From Solirubrobacteraceae bacterium (GTDB taxonomy: Bacteria > Actinomycetota > Thermoleophilia > Solirubrobacterales > Solirubrobacteraceae), in the NCBI GenBank assembly GCA_016462625.1, contig JAEMSV010000011.1:1-59377 (forward strand): a DNA stretch of 59,377 nt, written 5' to 3'. Numbering within the stretch: the stretch's first letter is position 1; each line of letters begins with the position of its first letter. The position numbers were made by a program, and so were the translations under genes. This document shows positions 25,374-33,627 of the stretch, piece by piece. The notes below the pieces were generated by a model that was not told the origin of the DNA, ran no database searches, and was given only the letters and a program-made list of their open reading frames with translations.

Positions 25374-25967
25374 TCAGTTCAAGGGGTCGGTCACGCACCG
25401 GTACGCCTTGGCTCCCGCTGCGGTGTCCGGTGTCACGCCGACCGTTCCGACCTTGTCCGTGATGTAGAGCGCGTCGACTTGGCCAGGAGTGGTCGTGGAT
25501 GGGTACACGTCCGAGGTCAGCTCACCGCCAGGCGCCGGGTCGACGGCGGTGAATGCGGCAAGCAGTTCGCCAAAGGTGGGCAGCCGCCGTCCGGGCGCCG
25601 CCGGGGTCCCCACCTGTAGGCACGCGTAGACCGCACTGCCGTACGCGACAGCCGACCGTGCGGTCCTCTCGATGCAGACATCAGCGGTAGGGAACGTGTC
25701 ACTTGGGCATTTCACCTTGAGATCAGCGGCCGTCAGTCCGCCGAGTTGGGCGGCGTTGCGTGCTCGCGGCACCGTCGCGAGCTTGGACTCCCGGATCTGG
25801 ACGCCGGTCAGCGAGTTGTGGCGGATCTTGCGTCCGGTGATCGAGCGGTCCTTGATCGAGCTTCCGCTGATCGAGTAGGCCGCGTACGAACTGCCGCCCA
25901 GCGCGATGAAGACGGCGATCGTCGACATCACGTTGGCGTAGGTTGGTCGCTTCAGCCAGGCTCGCAT
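25374..25967 (-). CDS. Secreted Solirubrobacterales-type protein with short right-handed repeats
   Basis: A 197-residue protein starting at ATG 25967 after AGGAGG, six bases away (an upstream in-frame ATG at 26003 lacks such a site). N-terminal segment MSTIAVFIALGGSSYAAYSI is the export signal common in this order, followed by pseudo-repeats SGSSIKDRSITGRKIRHNSL with the period-10 Ser-Ile/Lys pattern, then AAQLGGLTAADLKVKCPSDT. The C-terminal domain carries Cys residues. Likely exported or surface-attached. The function is unknown; the N-terminal type is a lineage marker. Confidence 0.6.
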   Translation of the reverse strand: MRAWLKRPTYANVMSTIAVFIALGGSSYAAYSISGSSIKDRSITGRKIRHNSLTGVQIRESKLATVPRARNAAQLGGLTAADLKVKCPSDTFPTADVCIERTARSAVAYGSAVYACLQVGTPAAPGRRLPTFGELLAAFTAVDPAPGGELTSDVYPSTTTPGQVDALYITDKVGTVGVTPDTAAGAKAYRCVTDPLN

Positions 25968-25999
25968 CGGCGTTCCTCCTGTGTCGCTGTGCCGTGTCA

Positions 26000-28249
26000 T
26001 CAACGACCTCGGACTCGGACACGGATCGACTTCGAGACTCCCGGTGTAAATGGGTAGCCGGACTCGGGCGGAAGTTCAATGCGGAACCGGTACCAGGCGA
26101 TCCCGCGCGTTCGCGCGAACCGGTAGGGCACCGACCAGTTGCCGGCCGCATCGGTCCGCACTGTTCTGAAGGTCTGCCAGCGTCGGCTTAGCCGGACCTC
26201 GAGCTGGACTAGCTTGCCTCCAGGCGGGATCGGCGTGCTGGCGACATGGCCGCTGAAGGTCACGGACTGCCCGTTGAGCAGCCGCGAGCGGCTCACGCGC
26301 AGGCTGCTCTGAGCCGGCGTCGTCATGCCCACCTCCGTGCTCGCTGGGAGGACGACGGGGGACCCCGCGTAGACGAAGCGCAGAGTCCGTGAGGTCGTGC
26401 CGGTCACCCTGTAGCTAAACGCGCCGGTGGCGTCCGTAGTGACCTCACCGACGAGTCGCTCCGGTGTGAGGATCGAAGTCTCGAGGACTTGGAGACCCGC
26501 GCCAGCGATCCCCTGCCCGTCGGGGTTCACCAGCTTGCCGACGACCTGCGACTGCTCGCCGAGCTGCAAGCTCGCGGTCGGCTTCACTTCGGTGATCTTC
26601 TCGGTCGTGGCCTGGCGTCGGCCGTTCTTCTTCACGGTCTTTTTCTGGGTTCTGACGCGAACCACGCCCGCGCTCGCGGACGCGACGATCCTGATCGGGA
26701 GAGTCAGGGCCATCGGCTGCCCGTCTGATCGCTGCGTGGTCACCGTCTCGTTCCCAGCCTTATCTCGGGCAACGGCGCGGACGGTGTACGGCCCAGGCGG
26801 CAGCGCCACGTCATCGATGCGAGCAACGAGACGGCTCCCGTCGATGTCCGTCTTCAACCCTTGCCATGCGCCGGATCCTTCTGGGCTGATCTCGACCTCG
26901 CCGCTGGCCAGTCCGGAGACCTTGTCGACGACCGGCACGGACAGCAGTGTCGGATCGGTGGCGGCCGGCGGGTCGAAGGCCAGCTGCGGCGGCTCGGGGT
27001 CATATCGCAGCGTGACGGGGACCGACGCGGCCGTGCTGTCGATGTTCCCTGCGGCATCGCGTCGCCACAACGACACCGTCCACTCGCCGGGCGCCGGCGC
27101 CTGGATTGGGATGCTCGACAGCCCGTCGCCTGCCACATCGTTCTGCGTGCATCGAGCGCCATCTGCCGAGCACAGCTTGTACGTCGCTCCGACGACCGGG
27201 GCACGATCGTCCTCCGGCGGGTTCGCCCACGCTGCGGAGAAGCCATTGGTGCTTCGCCATGCGTCGCCGTCCTCTATGGCGGCGTCGACGCGCGGCGGCG
27301 CTGTGTTGTCGATTCGGACAGTGACGGGCGCCGAGACGCCGAAGTTTCCGGCGGTGTCCTGAGCCTGGACAGCGAGAGGCTGCGTACCTTCGCCGAGGCG
27401 CCGTGTATTGACCCGCATCTGCCCCGGCCCGTTCGGGCAGGGCGTCGGATTGGCGAATGCCCCATCGCCTGTCGCCACCGCGCATGAACGCTGATCGGAG
27501 CCGATCGCGGCATCGGCCCCGGAGACGGTCGCCATGCGAATACCGACGTTGTCCTCCGCGACGTAGTTCAGCGGCTGGGTCTCGTTGACCCACGCACCTG
27601 TAGCCAGTGGCGTGTCGCCCGCGATTACCGCAGACGGCGGCTGCTCGTCGACCACGTCAACAAGGGCCTTGAACGTCCGGACGTAGTTGGCCCGGCGCCC
27701 TGAGCACGACCGGCGTCCGTCGCCGCCCATGCAGATCACCCGCTGGACGATCCGCGTCGCGCCGCTGATGTTGTAGGTGCGGGAACGGTACCCGGCAGCC
27801 TGGCCACGGCCATCCCGAGCGCAGCCGCGATTCGCACGGACGTTCTTGATCGACACCGGCGCCCCGTTCGGGACCTCGGCGTAGAGCTGGAGCGCATAGC
27901 GGCAGTCGTTACGCCGAAGCGAGCCGGCCCACTGCAGCGCGGTGAACGTGGTGCCGCTCGGCGCGTTGATCGCAGCCATCGCCACCGATCCTCGCGGGAT
28001 AGCCGTCGCCCGCACGGTGTTGGCCGTCACCATGCCGCGCACCCCCGGCCCCTCCGGATTACACGCGCGCTTGGTGTTCATGCCGCGGGTCGCGAAGTCC
28101 GTGAACGCCGTCGTCGTGAAGCCCAGCGTGTCCCCTTGGCAGCTGGCGACAGTGAAGCCGCCCGCGCGCGCGGGCGTCGAAAGGCTGATCGCCACGAGGA
28201 GCGAGAGGACCGCGATGACGGCGGTGCGGGCTGGCATAGCGACGGACAT
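26000..28249 (-). CDS. Large secreted Ig-like/carboxypeptidase-regulatory-domain protein
   Basis: A 749-residue exported protein. ATG 28249 follows GGAGAGGAG and gives a clean signal peptide (AVIAVLSLLVAISLSTPARA). The body is beta-rich with repeated Ig-like units (AQDTAGNFGVSAPVTVRIDN; ARDKAGNETVTTQ; WRRDAAGNIDST), then a transthyretin-like carboxypeptidase-regulatory domain (IAGAGLQVLETSI...VTTDATGAFSYRV) and a final FSGHVASTPIPPGGKLVQLE / WYRFRIELP module. No enzyme motif. It may be a surface adhesin or shield of the element, or host-type secreted protein; it is transcribed in line with the transfer region. Confidence 0.65.
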   Translation of the reverse strand: MSVAMPARTAVIAVLSLLVAISLSTPARAGGFTVASCQGDTLGFTTTAFTDFATRGMNTKRACNPEGPGVRGMVTANTVRATAIPRGSVAMAAINAPSGTTFTALQWAGSLRRNDCRYALQLYAEVPNGAPVSIKNVRANRGCARDGRGQAAGYRSRTYNISGATRIVQRVICMGGDGRRSCSGRRANYVRTFKALVDVVDEQPPSAVIAGDTPLATGAWVNETQPLNYVAEDNVGIRMATVSGADAAIGSDQRSCAVATGDGAFANPTPCPNGPGQMRVNTRRLGEGTQPLAVQAQDTAGNFGVSAPVTVRIDNTAPPRVDAAIEDGDAWRSTNGFSAAWANPPEDDRAPVVGATYKLCSADGARCTQNDVAGDGLSSIPIQAPAPGEWTVSLWRRDAAGNIDSTAASVPVTLRYDPEPPQLAFDPPAATDPTLLSVPVVDKVSGLASGEVEISPEGSGAWQGLKTDIDGSRLVARIDDVALPPGPYTVRAVARDKAGNETVTTQRSDGQPMALTLPIRIVASASAGVVRVRTQKKTVKKNGRRQATTEKITEVKPTASLQLGEQSQVVGKLVNPDGQGIAGAGLQVLETSILTPERLVGEVTTDATGAFSYRVTGTTSRTLRFVYAGSPVVLPASTEVGMTTPAQSSLRVSRSRLLNGQSVTFSGHVASTPIPPGGKLVQLEVRLSRRWQTFRTVRTDAAGNWSVPYRFARTRGIAWYRFRIELPPESGYPFTPGVSKSIRVRVRGR

Positions 28250-28278
28250 CGGGGTACTCCTCTCCGCTTGGAGCATGG

Positions 28279-29670
28279 TCATGGTCCCTCGAACTCCGAG
28301 GGTTCGTTCGCGGGTGCCGGCGCAGGCTTCGGCTCGGACGCTTGGGGGGTCGCTCCGCTAGTCCCGGTGGCAGCCGACGACGCGGCGGACGCGGCGGACC
28401 CGGATGAGACCGACGTCCCGATCGGAGCTGTTGGCTCGAACTCGTCTTCGTGCACCGGCTCAAGTGCCTTGCGCTTCGGAGCTGAGTCTTGGAGCTTCGT
28501 CGACGCTGTTTTCGTACGGGCCGTCGCGGCAACAGAAGCCGATGTTGACGTTCGCGTCGACGCAGCACGCGCGGCCACAACTCTCGGCACGGTTGCCACG
28601 CGGGACTCCTGCGGCTTCGAGGCCTTTTGGTGAACCTGCTTGGCGACAGGTTCCTCCGAGATCCCGATCAGTGAGGGCGCGTTCTGCTGGACGCAGTACG
28701 TCGCGCCACTCCCGACTGCGATGCAGCCGACAACAGCCGCGGCCATCGCGCCGGGCCGAACGCCGGCGAGTGGCGACGGGTCCGTGACACGGATGTAGGC
28801 ACTCGTCAGGTGCTCGCGGATGTGCGCCGTTGTGTCTGCGACCTGCCGACGAACGCCCGAAGGCTGGTCGCTCGCCGCGAGCGCGTCGGCTCCGCTCTGT
28901 ACCAGGCGACCGATCGCGTCGTGCTGCTCGACGGCGACCGGCGGAACGGGCAGCAGTACGGCGACCCGCTCTCGCCAGACGTCGAGACGCTCGTACATCG
29001 CGCCACAGCGCTCGCACGTCGCGAGGTGCAGCTGGGCCTTCCGGGCTTCGCTGCCGGCGACGAGACCGAAGGCATACCGCGACACCAGCTGGTGACCGTC
29101 AGCGCATCCGTAGCCGGTGAACTTCGCGAGCTGGCTGCGACCGGTCGCCAGCACTTCCTCGACCGAGCGCTTGACGACTCGCGGCGTGAGCCCGAGCCGC
29201 TGCGCGATCTCTTTCCGCGGGTAACCGTGGCTGTGGAGAATGGCGATGGTCCGCTCTCGCTCGCAGAGTCGATCAAGGATCGTTCGTGTGAGGGCGTCGA
29301 GCTCCGCGTGCTCCTCCCGACGGATGATCTCCTCGTCAGGCCGAGTCGCGGCGGCATCCTCGACGAGGAACTCGGTCGCGCTCTGGTCGATCAGCACCTC
29401 CCGCTTGAGCCGCTCGCGCGCGTCACGCAGCAGTGTCCCGGTCGTCTTGCGAAGCCAGACGTAGACCTCGCCCATGGTCTGGCCTCGGCATCCGCGCGTC
29501 GCGCGGAGACATGCCTCTTGGAACGCCTCCTCGACCTGTTCAGGCGTGCTCCCTCGATTCGCCGCAGCGACCTGGGCACGCAGCTGCAGCGCTCGTTGGC
29601 CACCGGCGATCTCCTCAAGGAGCTCGCGCGTACGGTCGGAGGCGGTCTGGAGTGCCGTGTGCGCTGCCAT
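28279..29670 (-). CDS. Sigma-70-like factor fused to a zinc-finger anti-sigma domain and a membrane helix
   Basis: A protein of about 463 residues. Region 2-like sequence (about 28-95, EEAFQEACLRATRG...VYVWLRKTTGTLLRD) is followed by region 4 (about 122-180) with HTH GYPRKEIAQRLGLTPRVVKR. Next is a ZAS-type zinc finger H215-x3-C219-x2-C222 (LHLATCERCGAMYE), a transmembrane helix near 307-325 (GAMAAAVVGCIAVGSGATYC) and a Ser/Ala/Thr-rich tail of about 130 residues. Sigma and anti-sigma are normally separate proteins. The start is uncertain (ATG 29670 chosen; TTG 29811 also open). It is the most upstream gene of the secreted/transfer block and a candidate regulator of it. Confidence 0.7.
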   Translation of the reverse strand: MAAHTALQTASDRTRELLEEIAGGQRALQLRAQVAAANRGSTPEQVEEAFQEACLRATRGCRGQTMGEVYVWLRKTTGTLLRDARERLKREVLIDQSATEFLVEDAAATRPDEEIIRREEHAELDALTRTILDRLCERERTIAILHSHGYPRKEIAQRLGLTPRVVKRSVEEVLATGRSQLAKFTGYGCADGHQLVSRYAFGLVAGSEARKAQLHLATCERCGAMYERLDVWRERVAVLLPVPPVAVEQHDAIGRLVQSGADALAASDQPSGVRRQVADTTAHIREHLTSAYIRVTDPSPLAGVRPGAMAAAVVGCIAVGSGATYCVQQNAPSLIGISEEPVAKQVHQKASKPQESRVATVPRVVAARAASTRTSTSASVAATARTKTASTKLQDSAPKRKALEPVHEDEFEPTAPIGTSVSSGSAASAASSAATGTSGATPQASEPKPAPAPANEPSEFEGP

Positions 29671-30007
29671 GCCCCCATAAGAGGACAGACCCGAGCTGTT
29701 GGCCCCCACTTGTTCTTCGCGCCCACGCTCGCCGACACACGTAGGTTCCTGCTGATCCGTTGCCGAGCCGACGGACCGCACGCCGGTCACCAGCTGATCG
29801 GCTCGGGACAATCGCTCACGGACATCACCCCTGAGGTAAGGGCGACCGTGGCCGCAACGCGGTCGAGGACGACGCAGATCGCGATTCCCTCGAGGGTGGA
29901 CACAGCTCTCCTACCTCCGTCACGAGCCTCACTTCCCCGGCGCGCAGCCGCCTAAACGGTCGAGGCCTCTCGCGCTTACAAGCAGACAAGCAGGCATGCG
30001 TGCGTGT

Positions 30008-30250
30008 CTACATGTTGTGCTCACGGCACACGGCTTCTAAGGCCGTCGTGACGAGCGCCTGGACCGGCCTCCCGTCTGCCGCAGACACAAGCTTCACCTT
30101 GCGACGAGGGGCCGGGCTCACCCGCACGCACAACATCACGAGGCCGTCTTCGGCCGCCACCGACGCGGCCGGCTTTGACGGCACCGGATCTGCCGGGTGC
30201 CGACGTGCGACCTTCCCAGTGAGGCCCGGACGGGGCTCACCGGACGGCAC
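30008..30250 (-). CDS. Ribbon-helix-helix ParB-like partner of ParA
   Basis: An 80-residue protein from GTG 30250, overlapping the ParA stop by 14 bp. The C-terminal half LVMLCVRVSPAPRRKVKLVS ... GRPVQALVTTALEAVC has the beta-helix-helix spacing of ribbon-helix-helix DNA-binding proteins. The N-terminal half is short, basic and Pro-rich, as in small plasmid ParB/ParG-type proteins that stimulate ParA. Position directly behind parA supports a centromere-binding role. The start codon is uncertain; a later GTG is possible. Confidence 0.55.
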   Translation of the reverse strand: MPSGEPRPGLTGKVARRHPADPVPSKPAASVAAEDGLVMLCVRVSPAPRRKVKLVSAADGRPVQALVTTALEAVCREHNM

Positions 30251-31001
30251 TGGCCACCTCGATACGCGCCGCGAGTTCCCGGAACGTGCGCGCCAGCTCC
30301 TGTGCTGCGGGCGACCGCAGATCGTCGAGCCTGATGCCCCGGCGAGCACCTTCCTGCAGGACCGTCCGCTTCGCGATGCGCGGCGCCCAGACCAGATCCG
30401 GACCGAAGTAGGAGATCAGTTCGTCCACGCCGTCGCGATGCTCGATCGTGCGCTCGACGCGGTTGACGATCACGCCGGCGAGGCGGAGTTCAGGGTTGTA
30501 GTGCGCCGCAACGAGATCCCGCGTGCGCATCAACTCCTGGATGCCCTGCAGCGCCAGGAAGCTCGGCTCCGTGACGACTACGAGCCGGCTGGCGGCAGCG
30601 AGAGCGTTCAGCGTGAGCACACCGAGGCTCGGCGGGCAGTCGAGGAGGACCGCGTCATAACCGTCCAGCCCACGTAGCTGATTGCGCAAGACGAACTCAT
30701 CCGCGGTCGACCGGCGGGCTTCGCGTGACGCGAGGGCTGTCTCGGCTGGCGCGAGCGCGAAGCCCCAAGACGTGTCGATGACCGTCGCTGCCAGTCCGAA
30801 GCGATCTGGCTCAAGCAGTGCGTCGGCGACGGTGACCCGCTCGTCCGTGTCGATTCCGAGCACCTTCGTCGAGGACGCCTGAGGGTCGAGGTCAACGAGC
30901 AGCGTGCGTGTGCCGCGCCGCGCGAGCGCTGTTGCGATCCCGAGCGTAACCGTCGTCTTGCCCACGCCCCCCTTCTGATTTGCAAACGCGTAGATGTCCA
31001 T
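30237..31001 (-). CDS. parA: ParA partition ATPase
   Basis: A 254-residue protein starting MDIYAFANQKGGVGKTTVTL at 31001 behind a G-rich ribosome site. Motifs: KGGVGKTT Walker A at about 10-17, LLVDLDPQASSTKVLG, Walker B DAVLLDCPPSLGVL, and VTEPSFLALQGIQEL. It is the short Soj/plasmid type without an N-terminal HTH (type Ib-like), which usually pairs with a small RHH or ParB protein, as here. It would segregate the element's DNA when extrachromosomal. Upstream lie imperfect repeats of CATGCA...GACAG (about 31,012-31,050) that could be its centromere or operator. Confidence 0.88.
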   Translation of the reverse strand: MDIYAFANQKGGVGKTTVTLGIATALARRGTRTLLVDLDPQASSTKVLGIDTDERVTVADALLEPDRFGLAATVIDTSWGFALAPAETALASREARRSTADEFVLRNQLRGLDGYDAVLLDCPPSLGVLTLNALAAASRLVVVTEPSFLALQGIQELMRTRDLVAAHYNPELRLAGVIVNRVERTIEHRDGVDELISYFGPDLVWAPRIAKRTVLQEGARRGIRLDDLRSPAAQELARTFRELAARIEVASAVR

Positions 31002-31136
31002 CTGGCCCCCTGTCTTCATCCATGCATGGCTGTCTGCGTGCATGAAGAGGCGCGCAACTACATCTTGGCCCCGGTCCGCTTCGACGCTGAGCGATCAGCT
31101 GCCTCCCCAGGCACGGCCGAGCCCCAGCGGACACCT

Positions 31137-31262
31137 GGAAGCTTGCTCGGGTCCGCGCCGCGAGCAACCCAAAGTGTACCGATCGGTGGCTTTCGGTAAC
31201 GTGCTCCAACATGCGCACGGCTGCTGAGACCTTTCCCCATCGCCGCGCCGGCCACTGCGGCT
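31137..31262 (+). promoter_or_regulatory. Promoter/operator block, copy A (ACCGATCGGT)
   Basis: About 115-125 bp here matches, with small differences, the block at about 50,616-50,745. Shared landmarks are gctcgggtccg, aaagtgtaccgatcggtgg (palindrome ACCGATCGGT at 31,178-31,187), ctttcgg-aacgt, and cggctgctgag. In copy B the palindrome lies about 80 bp upstream of a P450 start. Here it lies 24 bp upstream of the BtrH-like start and no P450 remains on the left. The palindrome is a likely site for the TetR at 32,703 or its paralogue. Confidence 0.7.
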
Positions 31263-32218
31263 CAGGCGCGCTCCGCGATCTGCTGGAGCATCGCGGCCTC
31301 AACTTCGGGTCTAGCCCGCTGTCGGAGGGGGTGGTGTTTGGATTGGCTGGCGGGCTGGGCTTCTTCTTTGCGGAGATCCCGCAGATGGCACCGCCCATCT
31401 ACCTGGTGGGACGCACGGGCGATCTTGAGCGAGATGTCGCCGCGCACCTGGATGCCGAACTCGAGGTCCGGGAGACCGATGATCCTGTCGAGGGCTGGGC
31501 ATGGGTGACGGAGGAGATCGATGCCGGTCGGCCGCCGATGGTGTGGGCGGACATAGCCGAGCTGGAGTACCTGCGCGTGCGTATGAGCAACACGCGCCAC
31601 GACATCATCGTCGTCGACTACGACAGCGACGCGCAGGTTGCCTGGATCGCCGACAACGACCGCGACGAGCTGCAGCGGTGCTCGCTGGAGTCGCTCGCGG
31701 CGGCCCGGAACTCCAGCGGATTCCCCGGGGCGAATCGCCACACCACGTTCCTGTACCGCTGGCCTGATCGGCTCCCCGACCCCGATATCGCGACCCAGCG
31801 GGCATTGGCATGCGCGGTTCGAAACATGCGTACGGCCCCCGCCTCGGTCGGAGGGCTCGACGGGGGGCTCGGACTGGCCGGCGTGGCCGCGTTTTGCGCG
31901 AGCTATCCGCGTTGGCCTGAGACGTTCGCGACCAGCATGGACGAGGTGCTTCGGGGGCTGCGAGTGTTCATCGTCAAGGCCGGGACGGGAGGGGCCATGT
32001 TCCGCTCTCTCCACGCAGAGTTCCTGCGGGAGATGGCGGGCGCGGTCGAGGGACCCGCGCTGCTGGCGGCCGCGTCGATCTACGAGGAACTAGCCGGTCA
32101 ATGGGTCGACCTCGCCAAGTGCGCGGAGGCGGGCGATCACGCCGCGGGACTGCCGCTCGTCGAGCGGATCGGGCGCCTCGAAGTCTCCGGCGTCGCAGCG
32201 ATGGAAGCGGCGCTGTGA
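31211..32218 (+). CDS. BtrH/DUF4872-family protein
   Basis: A 335-residue protein with a BtrH N-terminal domain: HRRAGHCGSGALRDLLEHRG with Cys20, then SEGVVFGLAGGLGFFF, the typical papain-like acyltransferase start. A DUF4872-like C-terminal half follows (GGLDGGLGLAGVAAFCASYP ... EELAGQWVDLAKCAEAG). BtrH itself transfers an acyl side chain from a carrier protein in butirosin synthesis; most relatives have unknown acyl substrates. The next gene, a thioesterase-like hotdog protein, overlaps its stop by 4 bp. ATG 31211 is chosen. The acyl-transfer role is inference. Confidence 0.7.
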   Translation: MRTAAETFPHRRAGHCGSGALRDLLEHRGLNFGSSPLSEGVVFGLAGGLGFFFAEIPQMAPPIYLVGRTGDLERDVAAHLDAELEVRETDDPVEGWAWVTEEIDAGRPPMVWADIAELEYLRVRMSNTRHDIIVVDYDSDAQVAWIADNDRDELQRCSLESLAAARNSSGFPGANRHTTFLYRWPDRLPDPDIATQRALACAVRNMRTAPASVGGLDGGLGLAGVAAFCASYPRWPETFATSMDEVLRGLRVFIVKAGTGGAMFRSLHAEFLREMAGAVEGPALLAAASIYEELAGQWVDLAKCAEAGDHAAGLPLVERIGRLEVSGVAAMEAAL

Positions 32219-32697
32219 GCGCGTCCCGAGGTCCCGCGATCCCGCCTCACCACTCGCGCTGCTTCGGCTGCGGCCCCGACAACCCAGCCGGGCTGCGGAT
32301 GCGCATGTGGCGGGAGGACGATCGCGCGTGCGCAGAACTCGTGCTCGATACCCGCCACGAGGGGGCTCCCGGATTCGCGCACGGGGGCGCCGTCGCTGCG
32401 GCACTTGATGACCTGTTCGGCGGGGTCCTGGTACTCCTCCGCATCCCGGCCGTGACGGCCAAGCTGAGCGTGGACTACCGCGCGCCCGTCCTGCTCGGGC
32501 GACCGCTGCTGCTGAGCGGCTCGTGCATCCGCAGGGATGGACGCAAGCTGACGATGCAGGGCATGCTCTACGACCGGGACCGGCTCGTCGCCGAGGCACA
32601 GGCCCTGTTCGTCGAGGTTGCCGTGGATCACTTTCGTCAGAGCGGCAAGGAGGGCATGGAGGAGTGGGGAGTCGATCGGGTCGAGCAGCCGGGCTAA
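32215..32697 (+). CDS. PaaI-like hotdog-fold thioesterase
   Basis: A 160-residue protein from GTG 32215, coupled to the BtrH-like gene (GTGA overlap). It has the N-terminal HHSRCFGCGPDNPAGLRMRM signature, then the hotdog helix region GAPGFAHGGAVAAALDDLFG, where the H-G-G and Asp are the usual active-site elements, and LSVDYRAPVLLGRPL. Such enzymes hydrolyse acyl-CoA or acyl-carrier thioesters. Together with the BtrH-like gene it suggests handling of an activated acyl intermediate. Confidence 0.8.
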   Translation: MSASRGPAIPPHHSRCFGCGPDNPAGLRMRMWREDDRACAELVLDTRHEGAPGFAHGGAVAAALDDLFGGVLVLLRIPAVTAKLSVDYRAPVLLGRPLLLSGSCIRRDGRKLTMQGMLYDRDRLVAEAQALFVEVAVDHFRQSGKEGMEEWGVDRVEQPG

Positions 32698-32702
32698 CTA
32701 CG

Positions 32703-33326
32703 TCACGGTCCGGCCGGCACCGACGAGACGCCCTCGAGGAACACACGGAATTCCGCGATGCCGTCGTGAAGGTCCGGTGTACTCCCGCGCTCGACATATT
32801 CCAGGATCAGCCCCTGGATACCGGCAAGGACTAGGACGTCGAGCGCAGGCCGGCGCATATGGACGACGCGTCCGCGGGCCAGCGCGTCGTCGATGAGCTT
32901 GGCGATCACGTCGCGCATACGATCGGTGATGTAGTTGGCGGCAGGGCGCAGCCCGTCGTTGGTGATCGCCTCGGTACGCAGGCCGAACCATGCCACAAGC
33001 AGAGCTCGATCACTGGTGATCGCCTCCCACATGCGCTCGAATCCGCGGGCGACGATGTCGGCTGGCTCCTCAAGCCCGAGCACGCTCTGCTCGATCTGGT
33101 CGACCAGGCGCCCGCCGACGACCCGGACGACATGATCGAACAGGCCGTCGCGTGAGCCGAAGTAGTAGACGACGGCGCGCTTGCCGAGCGCGGACTCGTC
33201 GCCGACACGCTGGAGCGAGGTCGCGGCGTAACCGTCCCGGGCCAGGCAGCGGAGTGCAGCGTCGATGATCGTCTCAGCCCGCTGTTCACCCTTGCGTGAA
33301 CGTTCCGCAACCGTCCGCATCGCCAA
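32703..33326 (-). CDS. TetR-family repressor (paralogue of the 54,177 gene)
   Basis: A 207-residue regulator. The N-terminal HTH is AALRCLARDGYAATSLQRVGDESALGKRAVVYYFGSR; the C-terminal ligand domain contains DRALLVAWFGLRTEAITN and LIDDALARGR. It is strikingly similar to the protein at 54,177 over its whole length (shared RKGEQRA, AALRCLARDG, ATSLQRV, DRALLVAWFGL, VQGLILNYL-type segments), so the two are paralogues. It converges on the thioesterase with 5 bp between stops. It probably controls the divergent BtrH/P450-type promoter through ACCGATCGGT. Confidence 0.88.
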   Translation of the reverse strand: MAMRTVAERSRKGEQRAETIIDAALRCLARDGYAATSLQRVGDESALGKRAVVYYFGSRDGLFDHVVRVVGGRLVDQIEQSVLGLEEPADIVARGFERMWEAITSDRALLVAWFGLRTEAITNDGLRPAANYITDRMRDVIAKLIDDALARGRVVHMRRPALDVLVLAGIQGLILEYVERGSTPDLHDGIAEFRVFLEGVSSVPAGP

Positions 33327-33594
33327 GAGCCTAGGTTACGGCTCGTGTCCGGAGGATCCTTGCCGCGGGTTGACCCGGGCGGCCGCGATCGCAGACCATG
33401 GGTGACGCTGGCTCGAGGCAGATCGATCTGATTCAGCCTCGAGGGTGCACGGGTGGAGTTCCCGCACCATGATCTAGCACCGTTTCGTGGAGTCGAGGTT
33501 CTTAAGTCAGGCAGCATTGTGGTGTTGGTAGCACCGATCCATCGAACTCGCCCGCGGAGCATGCGTTGCCGGACCGGGCACCGCCGCGGGTGTA

Positions 33595-33604
33595 AACGAA
33601 CGTT
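33595..33604. promoter_or_regulatory. AACGAACGTT, variant of the AACGATCGTT operator
   Basis: One mismatch from the AACGATCGTT palindrome found at 36,889 and 38,091, and 24 bp upstream of the P450 start. The surrounding 33,327-33,627 has no gene. Possible TetR site; weak on its own. Confidence 0.35.
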
Positions 33605-33627
33605 AGCTCTCTGGTACGGTTTCCATC

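Noticed and set aside
29787..29903. A 38-aa frame with a good ribosome-binding site (GTG 29903) before the sigma-like gene
   Set aside because: Too short and without other support; it could be a leader peptide, but I cannot separate it from chance.
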